Counted from the first letter of the stretch, positions 33,621-45,934 are shown. The stretch: DNA of 64,000 bases from Diogma glabrata (GCA_963693315.1 OY856186.1:455759217-455823216), one strand, 5' to 3'. Program-made: numbers and translations. Notes: generated by a model from the letters alone, not told the origin.

Positions 33621-34352
33621 TAGAGTTGAGCTTTTTCTTTTATTTAAATTTAAAGTGAATAGAATTATATAAATTTGGTGATTTGAAATATATTTATTTT
33701 TTTTTTGTAACTGCCTGGAGTTTAATTTCTTTTAATTTTAATTGCTTGTGTTAATATTTTATAATAGAAAAAAGAAAGTGAATTTTAGTTATGGTTTTAA
33801 CGGAAACTAAGAAAAGTAGAAGTGAATAATTATAGTGAATGTATTTTGAGTTGGTCAGATCAGTTTTTAAAATTATGTGTGTGTGTGTATTTTGGAATAC
33901 ATAATAAAAGAAAATAATATTAATTTAGTCGGTCTTCTACTCTATCATCAATTTATTAAATTTTCACCTTAATAATAAATATAGTATAATTACTAACATT
34001 AATTTTTGGTCTGTAATCATTTCATCATTTTTGATAAGTTTGACGATTTTAAAATGACCTTGGAAGTTTATATAAGAAAAAATAAAATGTTTTTTAATCT
34101 TCCATCAAATTTTACATAAGTTTATTTTATATTATGCTAAAAATAACTAAGTTAACATATATATTTCCAAAACTCGGTCAACTCGCTTATGTTATTCAAG
34201 AATTATTACAAATATAAATTTTGACTTTCAACTAATTTTATTTGCCTTTTGGAATTTTTTTTGTTTCCAAACCTAATAATAATTACTTAACTACTATATT
34301 AGCTTACTATTGTTTTATCTATTTTTCATTTATAGTTAATTATATAAACAAA

Positions 34353-35585
34353 ATGCGATTCATCCTCGTTACATTTGCTATATTAGCAATAACTTGCACA
34401 TCATTTGCATTGCCACAATATTATACTACACAAGTTGATAACAAACAAGTGGATACGATTTTAAAAAATCCTCGTATTGTAAAGAACTATATCAAATGTT
34501 TATTGGAAAAAGGACCATGTACGTCAGAGGGTCGTGATTTGATACGTAAGTTGTTCATTGTTTATTATTCTTTGTAAATTGTAATTGTTTTTCCTAATAA
34601 CGCGACTGTTTTACTAATTTGTTTTTAACTTTGTTTTCTATATACGGCTTAACGACACAAATTTAATTTTTGTTTAATTCTGATACAAAAAGATGTTTAA
34701 TGTTGATAAATAGAGGCCGATTGTTCATGGTCGTCAATTTCAAATTTGACGATCTTTCAGTTGCTTGGATGTATTAAAATTCAAGTCAAACTTTTAAATA
34801 TTTTGATTGTTCTAGCAAACATTGTCATTAATATATTACTTTAAAGTTATTTATCAATTTAGTTTCGTCTGTACTCTGTAATACAAACTTGTTCATATTA
34901 AATGAAACCACAAAACCAATAACAATAATTATTGTTGAGAATATGTAACACTTGTAAATACGAAAACAAGTTACCAAGAAAAAGCACATAAATAACTTAA
35001 GTTTTAGTTTATAATTATTTTTTTCTATGATAGCAGATGAAAAGTATATTATCAAGCAGGCTTAGTCCCCTATGAAAGTAATTTTTTAATTCTAGTGGAA
35101 AAATTATTTTTACTAAATAATAAATTTTCGTTGCTATTATAGTATTTTCATATAATTTTACAAAGTTTTTAAAACAAAGCCATATCGTTTAGATATTTAG
35201 ATATTTACAATCATAGGAAAAATTTTATTTCCAACGCTAGATAAACACATTTTACGTTCGCGAAATTGCCCAACTCAACACTAACGCGTCTCGTGAACCA
35301 ATTTTCACTCACGAAAAAGCAGCGTTTTCATCTCTTGTAGCAAAATGTACTATTTTTGGGTTATGTAATATTGATAGAAAAGTAAAAGTTTTATTTTTTT
35401 TTTATTTATTCTTCATAGGAACACTCCCAGAAGCAATTAAAACTGATTGCAAGAAATGTACACCAACACAGAAGCAAGTTACGGACAAAGTAATTAATCA
35501 TTTAAAAACTAAATATAAAGATGATTGGAAGGAACTTATCAAAAAATACGATCCAGAAAATAGAAACTCTCCCAGATATCTTTAA
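34353..35585 (+). CDS. Chemosensory protein (CSP, OS-D family), two coding exons, 119 aa
   Basis: Small secreted carrier of hydrophobic ligands found in arthropods. Exon 1 is 34353-34545, exon 2 is 35419-35585; the 873-bp intron has consensus ends (C|GTAAGT...TTCATAG|GA) and interrupts an Arg codon in phase 1. The protein starts MRFILVTFAILAITCTSFA (signal peptide, cleavage probably before LPQYY). The four signature cysteines are C49, C56, C75 and C78, spacing C-X6-C-X18-C-X2-C, exactly the family pattern; YTT near the mature N-terminus and KYDPE near the C-terminus are also typical. All frames are open and the size is normal, so it looks functional. An upstream ATG at 34242 extends the frame, but the acceptor at 34335 removes it. 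No canonical AATAAA was seen; ATTAAA at 35721 is possible. Confidence 0.93.
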
Positions 35586-36149
35586 GAATTGATATTTTAT
35601 TTAATTAATTTAAGTTTAAAATAATTGTTTAAAAAATACAGTGAGATATGAATGTTTATATAACTGATTTTAGCTTTGCTTGTTATTTATTATCGACTTT
35701 AAATTTATTTTGGTTTAGCTATTAAATTGAAGGCTTTCAACTTTAAACTATTTGCAAGAATCTTTTAAAAGGTTAATTGACAACATTATTCACGAATCTA
35801 AAGTTTAGAGTTTTGTTTAAAGAAAATTTATTTACCGGAATTAGTTTACAAAACTAGCTTGGAAATACATGCAAATTTCGACATGTTAATCTAAACGAAT
35901 TCCTAAGTTACGATTAGCTGTTTTTCCGTAAGGATAGGAGTCATTCACAAGTTAGTGGAAATAGAGGATGGACTGATATCGATATCGATAATTTTTAGGG
36001 TTCCGTTTTTTATACGGAACACTATTGGTGAGAGTATACAACGTGTTTTTCACATTATTTCGATTATCTCGTGAACCATTAATCCGATGAGCTTAAAATT
36101 TGAGGTGCTTATAAGACTAAAGAGGTGCTTATAAGACTATTTGAAAGAG
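35586..36149. other. 3' flank of the chemosensory protein gene with a GTTCCG palindrome
   Basis: GTTCCGTTTTTTATACGGAAC at 36000-36020 is a hairpin (arms GTTCCGTA-like/TACGGAAC). A GTTCCGT...ACGGAAC palindrome of this kind appears in many insect repeats and may mark the start of the tandem repeat that follows. Otherwise nothing recognised. Confidence 0.45.
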
Positions 36150-36790
36150 TACTTGATTTTAGAAACATTGCCATCTTCTTTAGAATTTTGCAATGCATAG
36201 TTTTGGGATTATTGTCAAAAAAGTGACATAAAAAGTTGGTCCCCCCCTTGCGTTTCGAGCTTAATTAACAGAAAAATTTGAAAAAATTCAGAGAGGCAGG
36301 AAGTTTGATAAACTCTGAACGAAAATTATAGCGAAGTTTCAAATAATTATATTTTTGTGCTTTTAAGAGATTGGGGTGGGGAAGGGTGAACAAAACGATT
36401 TTGACCCAAGCGAGTAATAAATATCATTTGCAAGAGCACCGAATTTAAGTACCATTGCAATTTTTTTAGAATTTTGCGGTACACAGTTTTTGAGTTATTC
36501 TAAAAAATGTGTAAATTTCAGACCGTAACCCCCCCCCTCTTCCATCTCCCTACATTTCGACACTGATAGACACAAAAAATTAAAAAAAATTCACAGAGAC
36601 AGGAAGCTTGCTATATTTTGAACAAAAATTATAGCGAACTCTCAAATAATTATATTTCTGTGTGTTTAAGGGATGGGTGTAAGGGGGGAGGGGGGGTGAA
36701 AAACTTTTTTTGGGTGTCATTCGAAAGAAATTCATTTAAGAAACATTGCAATTAGGATTGGGGTGGGGAAGAGTGAAAAGAACGTTTTTG
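36150..36790 (+). repeat. Tandem repeat, unit about 307 bp
   Basis: ATTATAGCGAAGTTTCAAATAATTATATTT at about 36317 returns about 307 bp later as ATTATAGCGAACTCTCAAATAATTATATTT; TTTTAGAATTTTGC blocks and TTGGGGTGGGGAAG.GTGAA blocks recur likewise. Two full and a third partial unit are present. A further copy lies at 21845-22140. Long C and G runs (36240s, 36529-36540, 36678-36700) make it GC-skewed. Confidence 0.7.
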
Positions 36791-36814
36791 ACTTGTAATG
36801 AAGAGCCTTCATTG

Positions 36815-37910
36815 GCGATCCAATGAAGCGACATAGCAGGCTGCGTACCTAGAGATTAATAACGCCTTACCGACTAAAGCTCAGTCATCGTGGATTTGAT
36901 TGGTTAATACCAGCTGCTTCACCACAAATACAGAAATGTACGCAAATTACGTGAATAAACAGAAGTGGAAACAATAAGAATGAAAAGATGAGACTCTGGC
37001 GACCCCCTTGGCGAAAGAACCGCGATCAGCACGTCCAACCCCCACAATCATTCCCATGCGCCCACACACTCACGCTGCATACACACTAACGTTCACCCAC
37101 ACACTCAGACTGCGAAGCAAGACAATTAAGCTCAAAGACCCGCAGCAAGTACCGCAAATGGTAGTAATCAAAAATAAGTTATATTGCTGCCATCTGATCA
37201 ATATGATACAGCTCGTAACCCACTGCCGTTGCTGGTAAACTGAAAATCAAATCTTAGAGCACGGGAGAACGTCACACGCTATATTGAAAGTCTTCATTAT
37301 TTATTTCCTTTTTTCTTTATTAATAACATTTTCAAAAATTTTGAAACCATACGCAATCACCATAAATTACCAAAAAAAAATTAGTTACAGCTCCAGAAAA
37401 GTTAAAATTTTATTTGTAAGTTCACCAAACATTTCAAAACCAATTTAATTAAATGCATGCAGTTTACAGTTGGTTTATGTGTAATATGGTTAATATAGAT
37501 TAAACATGAGAAGAATTGGTTTTTTTTTGTTCGGTAAATATAAATAAAATATATAAAATAAATTATATAAAATATAAATTAATAATTTTAAGTAATATAA
37601 TTTAATATAGTAGAAAAAAATGAATTTGGAAAACTAAATATTACCTTCGAAGCAAAAATATTTCGATTATAATCATTTCCAATTTAGACTGAATGTGTCT
37701 CGCTACACGCATCGCCAGCTCTCACACACACGCATCGACAAGCAAGCCCCCCATTCTATCACTTGTACACACTTTCACGCGCATTCACACTTCTACGAAA
37801 AAAAAAATTAAATAATAAAGAAAAATAAATAAAATTCACTCACCCCCCATGATTAGATCCTCCCGGCCTCCAAGTTTTAAGGTCTTAGCCCTCCATCAGC
37901 GGCGAAAATC
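36815..37910 (-). repeat. Dispersed repeat family, copy 1 (other copy 56335-56760)
   Basis: GAAGCGACATAGCAGGCTGCGTACCT, AGACTCTGGCGACCC, CCGCGATCAGCACGTCCAACCCCCACA and a run of CACACACTCACGC-type sequence occur here and, in the same order, at 56335-56620. In both copies the series ends in CTCACCCC(C)CATG.TTAG (37850 and 56709), which on the minus strand reads like a splice donor (ATGGGGTGAGT). Copy 1 is longer because AT-rich sequence (37250-37690) lies in the middle. No coding frame recognised. Confidence 0.5.
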
Positions 37911-37929
37911 CCATCCGGTAAGTATTAAT

Positions 37930-38190
37930 GGTTATGGTGGGACAATGATGGCAGGAAAGTTGCGCCGCAATAGGTAAGCGATTGATGAGAAATTGATGCA
38001 AATACTATGTAAATGTTGCTATAAATACGATGTATAAAATTGATATAAATATTGTAGAATGTTGGTATAAAAGTTGCGTCACAAATACTTTAGACGATAG
38101 CTGGTAAAACTGGAGCAAATGTTGAATGAAAATTGCAGGAAAGTTGCGCCGCAATAGCTAAGCGATTTATGAGAATTAAATAGATGAAGT
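37930..38190 (+). repeat. Minisatellite with GCAGGAAAGTTGCGCCGCAATAG unit
   Basis: GGCAGGAAAGTTGCGCCGCA followed by ATAGGTAAGCGATTGATGAG (37950-37990) returns nearly unchanged at about 38135-38172, with degenerate GAT(A)TAAA..TTG units of 30-40 bp between. It follows dispersed-repeat copy 1. Confidence 0.55.
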
Positions 38191-39055
38191 ACGTATATCG
38201 GTTGCATCAAGCTGAGGTGATTAAATTTTGAATAACAGATCAAATATACAACGGTTGGATCAAATACAGGTGGCCAAAGGTAAATCTAATATATACACAA
38301 AAAACACCCAACTGCTACACCAATCAACCGTGATTGCAGGCTGCACAACTCGTTGCACATAGATTTTTAACAGCCGCCACCATCCCTCACTCTTAAGTTT
38401 ATTACTTTATCAATTTAATTATTGCATTTATCATGATTTCTATTCTTTACACAGACTTTAGTTGTAAAATTCTGAGCTCGTCAACTATGGAATGCAATAC
38501 GAACAACGAACAGATTGTATCGCTCGACACAAACAACAACAATTAATTTGAAATATATACATAAATATATCAATATTACTTTTTGTTTTATTAAATTTTA
38601 AATTAACTTGGATTTTTACAGGCAACAAAAATAAAACAACATATACAAGGGTTCATGTTTATATAACAAAAAAAAATTTATATTATCAATACACTATCTG
38701 GTGGTTTCAGTTGAATGTTTTCATAAAACTATTAGTTCACGTAGTTCTGTGTTCTAACTCAAAGCTTTTTACGATTTTTTTACGCAAAACTTTTTATTAC
38801 CCGTCTTGCTTACGAAAACATACAAAAAATCTTAGGTTTTTTTTATATCGACGTACGACCACCATATGCAAAACAAACAAATGGAATTTTCCGGTTGCGG
38901 TTTGGTTCTGTTTTTAATTTTTTTAATTACTATAGAATCTTACTAAAAGATATTTTGGCAAAGTGATTCAATTAAACCATTCAAATTACACTAATAACTT
39001 TCACTAAATTTTTCTAATTTTTTCTAATGCTTTAAATTTTACTTACTTATCACTA
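38191..39055. other. AT-rich intergenic DNA
   Basis: No gene or clear repeat recognised. Confidence 0.45.
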
Positions 39056-39178
39056 ACAAAAATTAGGTATAATTTTATTTTATACACATCAAAAACCCAT
39101 AATTTTACCATTTTAAGTTAATCACATGATCTAAAAAATTATCACAAACAATTATCACAACATTATCAGTTAATCCCA
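39056..39178. repeat. Local repeat, three copies (39056-39178, 40190-40290, 41965-42075)
   Basis: CCATTTTAAGTTAATCACATGATCTAAAAAATTATCACAAACAAT here matches CTATTTTAAGTTACTCACAT..ATTATCACAAACAAT at 40230-40275, and the preceding GAGACCAAAATTTTG is shared by 40199 and 41990. The first two copies bracket the LINE fragment 39180-40160. Confidence 0.55.
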
Positions 39179-39179
39179 T

Positions 39180-40160
39180 CCATAGTTTTGCTGATGATAG
39201 CACACTTCATGCGTCACACGAAATGCCAAATTTGTATGCACCATAAAATCTTAATATCGCTAGATCAAACTTGATAGACTCATTAAATATTGCTTTAAAA
39301 ACCATCTTAGATTGGGGAGTTGCTAACAGTGTTGAATTCAACACAAGTAAAACTCAAGTTTGCCATTTTTCTAGGTTATCAACACCTAATCCATTTTTAT
39401 TGAAGTTTGATTCAAATAATCTTGAAGAGAAAGAATCTATTAGACTTCTAGGAGTTGAGATTGAAAATAGTATAAAATGGAATTCACATATTTTTTGCCT
39501 AGCAAAGAACGCTGTTCAAAAATTAGGATTTTTGGGTCGTTGTCGTAAGGTTTTTAATAGCGAGCAGCTTCTTTTAATATATAAATCATTTATTCGTCCC
39601 TGCATGGAGTATTGTTCTCACATATGGGGAGGAGCTTACATAAGTAGTTTGAAATGTCTTGATTCTGTACAGCGGAGAGCTGTTAAATTGATCGGCAACT
39701 CGACTCTTACTAACGAGCTTGATTCCTTGCAACATAGAAGAGACGTCGCTGATTTGACGGTATTTTACAAGTATATTATGGACGAACGGACGTCTGCGGA
39801 GATCAAATCGATTTTGCCTGAACCAGCAAACTTCGCGCGTTTCACTAGAGCATCAATATCAGCCCATCCTTTTACGGTTCGAGTGACTTGGTGTAGAACT
39901 GTCGCTTTTCAACGCGATTTTTTTAACAGAGTTTCTCATCTCTGGAATGCCTTACCGGCGTGGGTCTTTCCTGATAATTTTAATCCTCAAAACTTTAAGG
40001 TCAATACTTTAAGATCAATAAATTCCTCAAAGATATTTGAATAATACTTTCAAGCCCTAGTTCCTTAGTTAGCATGGTATCTTCGGATATTCAGAGACGT
40101 TGATCTATATTGGTTAACACTAAACATGCCTAACATAGAATAAAAAAAAAAAAATAACAA
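39180..40160 (+). pseudogene. CR1/jockey-like LINE fragment (RT palm to C-terminus) with poly(A)
   Basis: Starts at an SFADDSTLHAS block (the RT catalytic FADD box at 39187), meets a stop at 39245 and then stays open for 257 codons (39271-40044). The open part has LLGVEIENSIKWNSHI, RPCMEYCSHIWGG, LDSVQRRAVKLIG and the C-terminal HPFTVRV....FQRDFFNRVSHLWNALP block, typical of the 3' portion of CR1-like elements. It ends in a poly(A) at about 40140-40153, so it is a 5'-truncated insertion with little damage. The fragment at 44915-45726 covers the preceding RT part of the same kind of element. Confidence 0.75.
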
Positions 40161-40295
40161 TTTTTCTAATTTAATTTCATTACAGTAAGGAATTTTTTTG
40201 AGACCAAAATTTTGTATAAATTTTCACTATTTTAAGTTACTCACATGATCTACTAAATTATCACAAACAATAGAAAAGTTTCCATTTTTAATTAT

Positions 40296-40362
40296 GTGAC
40301 GAAGGGAATTTTGGACTCATTACTTTTAAGCTAAAAACTTTTTATCTTCCCTTCGTCGCAAG
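40296..40362. repeat. Hairpin GACGAAGGGAA...TTCCCTTCGTC
   Basis: Perfect 11-bp arms (40298-40308 and 40347-40357), loop of 38 bp, with weaker pairing outside (GAAAAGTTT / AAGCTTTC). Confidence 0.6.
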
Positions 40363-40659
40363 CTTTCTAATTCCAGAAAATATTTTACTTTTCCAATTTT
40401 ATCTTATTATCACATCATATTAATTTTCTAACACAACTTCCCATGTTTCGTCTTTACAAACTATGCAAAAACATCATTAAATTAAAATTTTTATTAAATT
40501 TCGTTTGAGTCTGAGATTCAGTTTTCTGAAATCAGATATTTTATTTTCTGGAATTCAACGTTTTTGTCCACGAATGGCTTTTAAACCGTGGGATTTTGTT
40601 TTAATTTCTTTTTTTTAGATCAACGTTTGAAAAAAACAAACGAAGATCTGGGCAGTCGG

Positions 40660-40725
40660 ATAATAACTCCTGACCAGGATGGTCAGGAGCTTTTGCACTT
40701 GTAAAACGTGCTTTTGCACGTGTAA
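40660..40725. repeat. Two adjacent short perfect hairpins
   Basis: CTCCTGACCA-GGA-TGGTCAGGAG (40667-40689) is followed by CGTGC-TTTT-GCACG (40707-40720). Both are perfect and GC-richer than the flanks. They lie 300 bp from the hairpin at 40296 and may belong to one fold-back element. Confidence 0.6.
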
Positions 40726-41329
40726 AAATGATTTATCTTTGAGTAGTAATCATATTTGTAACAGAATTAATAATGATAGTGTTTTATTTAAGTGTTGACC
40801 GATATTAAAAAAATAATGAATTAAAATCTCGTTAAAAATGTTTTTAGAAATTAATTTTATAAAATATATTTATAAAAATAAGAAGAATTGTGTTAAAGAA
40901 AAAAAATAATTTTTGTTCACGGTTTTTTTTTATATATTTGTTTGGTTCATATTTGATAATAATACAAATGATGTGTTATAAGTATGGACAGAGATTCAAA
41001 AAAAAGAAAAAAAAATAGAATTAACTTGATTTTATATAATGAAAATAAAAATAAAAATAAAATATGAAATAAAAATAAAAAGAATAGTGTTAAAGAAAAA
41101 AAAAATAATTTTGGCTCACTGTTTTTATTTATATTTGTTTGGTGATTTGGATGATTTGACCATTTGGATTATATGTACGCGAATGGTATTGTTGCAGCTG
41201 GATTTAATAAAACTAGGATTATCACATTGGGGATCAGCAGATGGAGTAGGACCAGAAAAACCAGTGAGTAAGATCTTTCATGATTTGTTTAAGTATGTAT
41301 AGATAGTCAAATCGCGTAGTACATCTAAT

Positions 41330-41725
41330 AATATTTCAAACAAATTATTATGCAAAATTTTGAATTTTTGGAATATTATTAGAAATTATGGAAAGGTTTT
41401 AATATTTGATTTGTTCTAATTTTTGGAATGTTTTTGGGAGTTTTGAAAGAAATTTCAATTTTTTTTTATTATTTTGTTTTATATTTTGTAATATTTTTTT
41501 TTTGAATTTTTGAAAAAAGTTTAAATCTTGGATTTTGTAATAATTTTTTTTGGAATATTTTGTTTTTTGGAATTTTGAAAAAAGTTTGATTTAGTGAATT
41601 TTTGCAATAGTTTTGGAATTTTGAAAAAAAATATGAATTTGTGGTGTTGCAATATTTTCTCGAAACTCTAAATGGAGGTTTTGTTAGTAGTTTGCTAATA
41701 GTATCATCGTGAGGACATGGATCAC
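41330..41725 (-). repeat. Partial inverted copy of the 1.4-kb repeat at 28927-31760
   Basis: On the minus strand this reads CCATGTCC..., the AGCAAACTACTAACAAAACCTCCATTTAG segment and then the TTTCAAAATTCCAAAA array, in the same order as the start of copies 1 and 2. The end block is missing. Confidence 0.65.
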
Positions 41726-42075
41726 AGGATTTTCAGGTAGGTAGCGCTGGTGATCTATCTCGTCTTTATGTTATTTTTGTTTATTTATATCGCTCACCAT
41801 CTAGGACACTCTGACTGCCGAACAACCCCACGGCCCCAAATGACTGAGCGAAGTCGATTGAGCGATTTCGGAGTTCAGTCAGAGTGACAATTCTTTAACG
41901 TTGGCCAGGGCAATCTTTACTCCTTTTTGGGGGCACAGGTTGCACTGACTGTACGTTACAATTACACTAATGAATTTTTTGTTTTCTGTGAGACCAAAAT
42001 TTTGGATAAAATTTTACTATTCTAATTTAATCATAGAATCTAATAACTTTTCACAGACAGTAAAAATTTTGCTAT

Positions 42076-43765
42076 TTTAATTTAATTTTAATTTTTAATA
42101 ATTTGATTTAATTTTTACTAATAAAAGGAATTTGTCTTTTTGATGCCCAAATTTTGGGATGATCATTCATCACAAGATGTCAAAAAAAAACAGATGTTAT
42201 CTGTTTGGACAAATAGTCGAAACAAGAGAGCGAAGACTTCTATCGGTTGACATTTATAGTTTAAAAAAGGCCGTTTTCAAACGACACCAGAAAAATGGTA
42301 GGCATTATCTGGTAGATTGTTTTGTTATCAGCGATAAAAAACCTACTAAAGAGTTTGTTCATCTGCTTCGCAGCAAACCTGAACAATATTGCAAGAGATG
42401 ATTATGAATTGAATGTAAGAAATTGTGTTCAAAAAAACTATTTCAAAAGTTGTTGATATTAAAGCAGATTAGCAGCAACATATTGAACTCAACCTATATA
42501 TCAGTGCATGTGAGAAAAAAACAGGGCGACTCTAAATCACATAACATATACAAATTTCAGCTTTGCTGAAATAAAGTAAATTTTTATGAAATTTTAAAAC
42601 TTTGAAATTTAAAAAAAATACTAGGAACCGGAGTAAGTGTCTGCCTTTGGATTTTTTAATCAAAAAAGATTGTATACTTTAAGATATTAATACGGAAGAC
42701 ATACTGAAATGACTTTTTTAAAGTCAATTTTTATGTTTTTTGACTTGCAGATACGTCCAAAGGAACCATCGACGGGGATAGTAAATACCCATTTCACCTA
42801 CGGCAGGTGAAAAATTATACTTAGCATCAATATGGAGTTTGCTAAAGTACAGTCTACAACAAACACGCTCATAATTAAAAATAAAAGTGTTATTTGTAAT
42901 AAATCAACAATGTGGAAATTTGTATTTTATTTGTTGGCTTTTATTTAAAAAAAATTCTTAAAAGTTAAAACTTCAATAATGTCACAAAAGCTTAACTAAT
43001 TTAAAAAAAATAACTTAATTTTTCAAATTTAATTTAATCAAATAATTAGATAAACAATTTACATAATTTTTTCTTTTGTATTTCCTCAATTAAAACCCCG
43101 TTTTCAATTTATATTAATATTTGTTATTTAATTGATCAATATATTTCAGGCTAGGCTCATCTTCAGGATCATTATATAAAAAATAACAATGATATCAAAA
43201 TTGAAATTAAATGATTAAATGACATTTATATAAACAAAGTTTATATATCAAACTATGTGTAAGATAAATATGTTAAAATTAACCTAAAAAATGGTTGTCA
43301 AGTGGAATTTATTGAAAATTAACGTTACTTTAAAATTTTAATAAAATCGAATTAAATTATAATATTTATTCGAAAAATCTTTTTTGTCACTTTTAAAGTT
43401 ACAAGTTTTCTCTTCATTGTTTATAATTTCGCATACCTCATGTATTTGTAATTTAGTTTTATTTTTTTCTTTAACCAAAATTTATCCAAAGAAAAAATTA
43501 ATAACTATACTCCCGGCGAAACAAACTTACAATATGAATTTACATAATAATCGATCGAACAGCTTGATCATTCATTTATAATGAAAATTCTACACTTCTA
43601 TTTCTGTTTTTAATAGACATCGATCAGCCTCTAGTTTAATCACTATTTAACAATTTTCCTCCAAACCATCTCAAAAGTTGTTTTGTTTTGGTTATAATGA
43701 AATTAAGAAATAGTAGATTGTATTACTAGTGCGAATGCGTTTTTCAAACAAGAGTTAGTTTGCCG
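42076..43765. other. AT-rich intergenic DNA, no convincing gene
   Basis: An 80-codon frame at 42159-42401 is basic and Cys-poor and shows no motif I recognise; I do not call it a gene. A CACCTACGGCAGGTG palindrome lies at about 42796-42810. Otherwise nothing. Confidence 0.4.
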
Positions 43766-43965
43766 NNNNNNNNNNNNNNNNNNNNNNNNNNNNNNNNNNN
43801 NNNNNNNNNNNNNNNNNNNNNNNNNNNNNNNNNNNNNNNNNNNNNNNNNNNNNNNNNNNNNNNNNNNNNNNNNNNNNNNNNNNNNNNNNNNNNNNNNNNN
43901 NNNNNNNNNNNNNNNNNNNNNNNNNNNNNNNNNNNNNNNNNNNNNNNNNNNNNNNNNNNNNNNNN
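43766..43965. other. Assembly gap (200 N)
   Basis: Exactly 200 unknown bases; the round number suggests an arbitrary or estimated gap size. A tandem array starts directly at its right edge, a likely cause of the gap. Confidence 0.99.
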
Positions 43966-44400
43966 TGCATCTATTTATATGCAATTAATTTGAATACAGT
44001 TAATTTATATGCAGTTTCATATGCTGCAAACTTCATCGATTCGTCGAATTATACAATAGTTTGGATGCATTTAATTTATATGCAGTTCATTTATGTGCAG
44101 TTATTATACTGCAAATTCATCGATTCATCGAATTATGCAATAGTTTGGATGCATTTTGGTTTATATGCAGTTAGTTCGTATGCAGTTAATTTAAGTGCAG
44201 TCATTATATGCCACTAATTTCATCAAATTGTACAATAGTTTATATGCATTCAATTCATATGCAGTATTATATTTTGCTAATTCATCGATTCATCGAATTG
44301 TACAATAGTTTATATGGTTTTAACTTGTATACAGTCAATGTGTATTCAGCTAATTTATATGCAGTTATTATCTGCAGCCAGGTCATCGATCGTCACGTAC
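43966..44400. repeat. Minisatellite, unit about 80-95 bp, abutting the gap
   Basis: The unit contains TTCATCGATTCATCGAATT, GTACAATAGTTTATATGCAT and several (T)TTATATGCAGTTAA copies. ACAATAGTTT recurs near 44053, 44147, 44234 and 44314. Open frames across it are repeat artefacts. Confidence 0.8.
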
Positions 44401-44646
44401 AACTTTTAATTACATACTGTTAAATACGATTTCGTACGATTTCGTTCATCGCCCAACAATTGTATCTTGTTATGCAAATCATTAAAATAATCTGCGCTTT
44501 GGTGTAATTTGAGAATAAAGAATTATCAATTGATGCGTTTCCGGTTTATTTCTTCGTATTCAAAAAAGAAAAACTAAAAATAACAAGTCCACTGCCAAAC
44601 TGGAGGCGTAATCAGTCGTATAAAGCAATTTCTGGGGCGCTCTTCC

Positions 44647-44868
44647 CGAACACATAAATGTGAATTTTGACAATTTTGTGAAGCTTGTATTGCATAACAT
44701 TAAACGGTAACAGTAACGATTTTCCGGAAAACAAATTTCACATTACTGTTTAAATTTAATTTAGACAATATTGTGAAATTCGTTTTTTTGTAAAATCGTT
44801 ACCATTACGGTTTAATGTTATGAAATACAAACTTCACAATATTGTCAAAATTCACATTTATGTGTTCG
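44647..44868. mobile_element. Fold-back MITE, 222 bp
   Basis: CGAACACATAAATGTGAATTTTGACAAT at the left is inverted at the right end, and pairing runs through TAACATTAAACGGTAA and ACGATTTT to the centre, with arms of about 105 bp. Imperfect pairing continues outside (GGGCGCTCTTC / GAATAGGGCC). No ORF. Close to perfect, so probably young. Confidence 0.7.
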
Positions 44869-44914
44869 CGAATAGGGCCACTGTAAATATTCTCTTCCTC
44901 CTCTTGTTAATAGA

Positions 44915-45726
44915 GATATACCTATTATGGACCCAAAAGAAAAAGCTAATTTGCTAGGACATTTTTTTCTATTAATTCTACATTAGTCGAACCCAATTTC
45001 TAACTTATCCCTATCCCTGAAGTATTGCTTAAAATGAAGCGAATAATTTTTCTTGAAAACATTATTCGAATTTCAAATTTACAAATCAATACCAACAAGG
45101 CATCTGGTCCTGATCATATTCCTCTAATTATACTTAAAACGTTTTCTAGAGAGCTAGCAGTCATCCTCACTAAAATATTTTATTTGTCTTATAAGAAAGG
45201 GATTTTTCCTGAAATATGGAAAATTGCTAGTGTACAGCCAGTTGAAAAAAAGGGTAGTAAAACTGACCCATCCAATGACAGATCCATTTCAATTTTGTCA
45301 GTAGTTTCTAAAATTTTTGAGAAATACATAAATTTTAATTTAATGAGCTTCTTAGTATCTTCCAAATTACTTAATGAAAGACAATACGCGCTTCCGAAAA
45401 GGAAGAGCACCGGAGATTTGCTTTCGTTTGTTACTCATCTTTGGAACAAACCCCTTAAAAACTTTGGTGAAACTTTTGGTGTTGCTCTTGATATTTCCAA
45501 AGCATTTGACAAAATTTGGCACAAACATCTTATATGCAAGTTGAGATGTTATGGTTTAGATGAGCCACTAATCTCCTGGATGCAAAGATGCCTCCGACTT
45601 TTGGGTCGTCAGAATCCTCCTTTTTCCCATTTAAGCTCGTTTTCTTGTGAAAATTTCGCATGCAACTCACCAGAGACATCATTGAACGCACAGACTGCAG
45701 CTAGTCGGAAATTTAATCTGAAATAA
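44915..45726 (+). pseudogene. CR1/jockey-like LINE fragment (RT fingers and palm)
   Basis: The open frame 45025-45726 contains NKASGPDHIPLIILK, YKKGIFPEIWKIASVQPVEKKG, a SNDRSISILSVVSKIFEKYI block, RQYALPKRKSTGDLLSFVTH and ALDISKAFDKIWHKHLICKL, the first part of a CR1-like RT in normal order. Homology stops at about 45595 after LISWMQRCL; the last 43 residues do not look like RT. Upstream, to about 44915, a decayed frame continues the element. Together with 39180-40160 it represents one family in two separate insertions. Confidence 0.75.
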
Positions 45727-45934
45727 GCTAATCAAGGCAGCTTACTTATCAAGGTCTTTATGCAACAGACTGCATTTAGTTTTGCAAATATCTGTTGGTT
45801 GCAAATTTATCCTTTATAATAGTTCAAAGTTTTTTTTTATTTTTTTTTTTTTTTTTTTATTGGAGGGTCTTGAGACTTACAGTTCAAGTAGCACTGCGAC
45901 CTGAAGGTCTATTGTGCTTACCCTGATTTTGTTA

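Noticed and set aside
42159..42401. 80-codon basic frame as a gene
   Set aside because: No motif, no splice context and no second copy; length is expected by chance in this window.
43703..43993. Open frames containing the N gap
   Set aside because: Unknown bases were translated; no evidence of coding.
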